From Schwartzia sp. (in: firmicutes) (GTDB lineage: Bacteria > Bacillota > Negativicutes > Selenomonadales > Selenomonadaceae), in NCBI GenBank assembly GCA_024691625.1, contig JAILNL010000164.1:1-6337 (forward strand): a stretch of 6,337 nucleotides of DNA, read 5' to 3'. Of the stretch, positions 6,334 to 6,337 are shown one piece after another (position 1 is the stretch's first letter; the number at the start of each line of letters is the position of its first letter). The position numbers were made by a program, and so were the translations under genes. The notes under the pieces are model-generated. The model searched no databases. It had not been told where the DNA came from and was given only the letters and a program-made list of their open reading frames with translations.

Positions 6334-6337
6334 GTTT

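Noticed and set aside
1..6337. CRISPR array, tRNA or rRNA genes
   Set aside because: No regularly spaced repeats and no tRNA-like cloverleaf or TTCGA/TTCAA arm were seen in the intergenic stretches; the rest of the window is coding.

Overview
The window suggests a bacterium with moderate base composition. It carries an ATP-type phosphoenolpyruvate carboxykinase gene, strong Shine-Dalgarno sites close to the GGAGGTGA consensus, non-ATG starts (TTG, GTG) and a very large hybrid kinase with extracytoplasmic solute-binding domains. This mix would fit an anaerobic Firmicute such as a member of the Negativicutes (Selenomonas-like). That assignment is an impression from protein flavour, not a proof.

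Layout. (1) Positions 1-467, + strand: the 3' end of pckA, followed by a very strong hairpin terminator at 488-533. (2) 542-1525, - strand: a complete tyrosine recombinase/integrase that converges on pckA. It starts with TTG behind a good ribosome binding site and has a recognisable sigma-70-type promoter at 1560-1588. (3) 1526-1750: a divergent intergenic region holding the integrase promoter, a short dyad and the promoter of the next + strand gene. (4) 1751-2536, + strand: a response-regulator-like protein made of a degenerate receiver followed by an intact receiver, with no output domain. (5) 2535-2578: a bidirectional terminator shared with the next gene. (6) 2577-6095, - strand: a BvgS/EvgS-like hybrid sensor kinase with signal peptide, two periplasmic solute-binding domains, one membrane segment, coiled coil, HisKA, HATPase, receiver, Hpt and a C-terminal helical tail. 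(7) 6096-6337: the upstream region of the kinase, A+T-rich, with two inverted repeats near the window edge and no convincing gene.

How the parts may work together. The kinase has every residue needed for a His-Asp-His phosphorelay (H581, D881, H1039 in GTG-start numbering). The convergent neighbour has one phosphorylatable receiver (D180), so a relay from the kinase Hpt to that receiver is plausible. Neither protein has a DNA-binding or enzymatic output domain, so the final output must lie elsewhere or act by protein-protein contact. pckA is a central-metabolism housekeeping gene. The integrase stands alone, with no cargo or att repeats visible. Nothing here clearly amounts to a new defence or mobile system. 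The points most worth a second look are the output-less relay pair, the degenerate receiver, the divergent second solute-binding domain and the solitary integrase.
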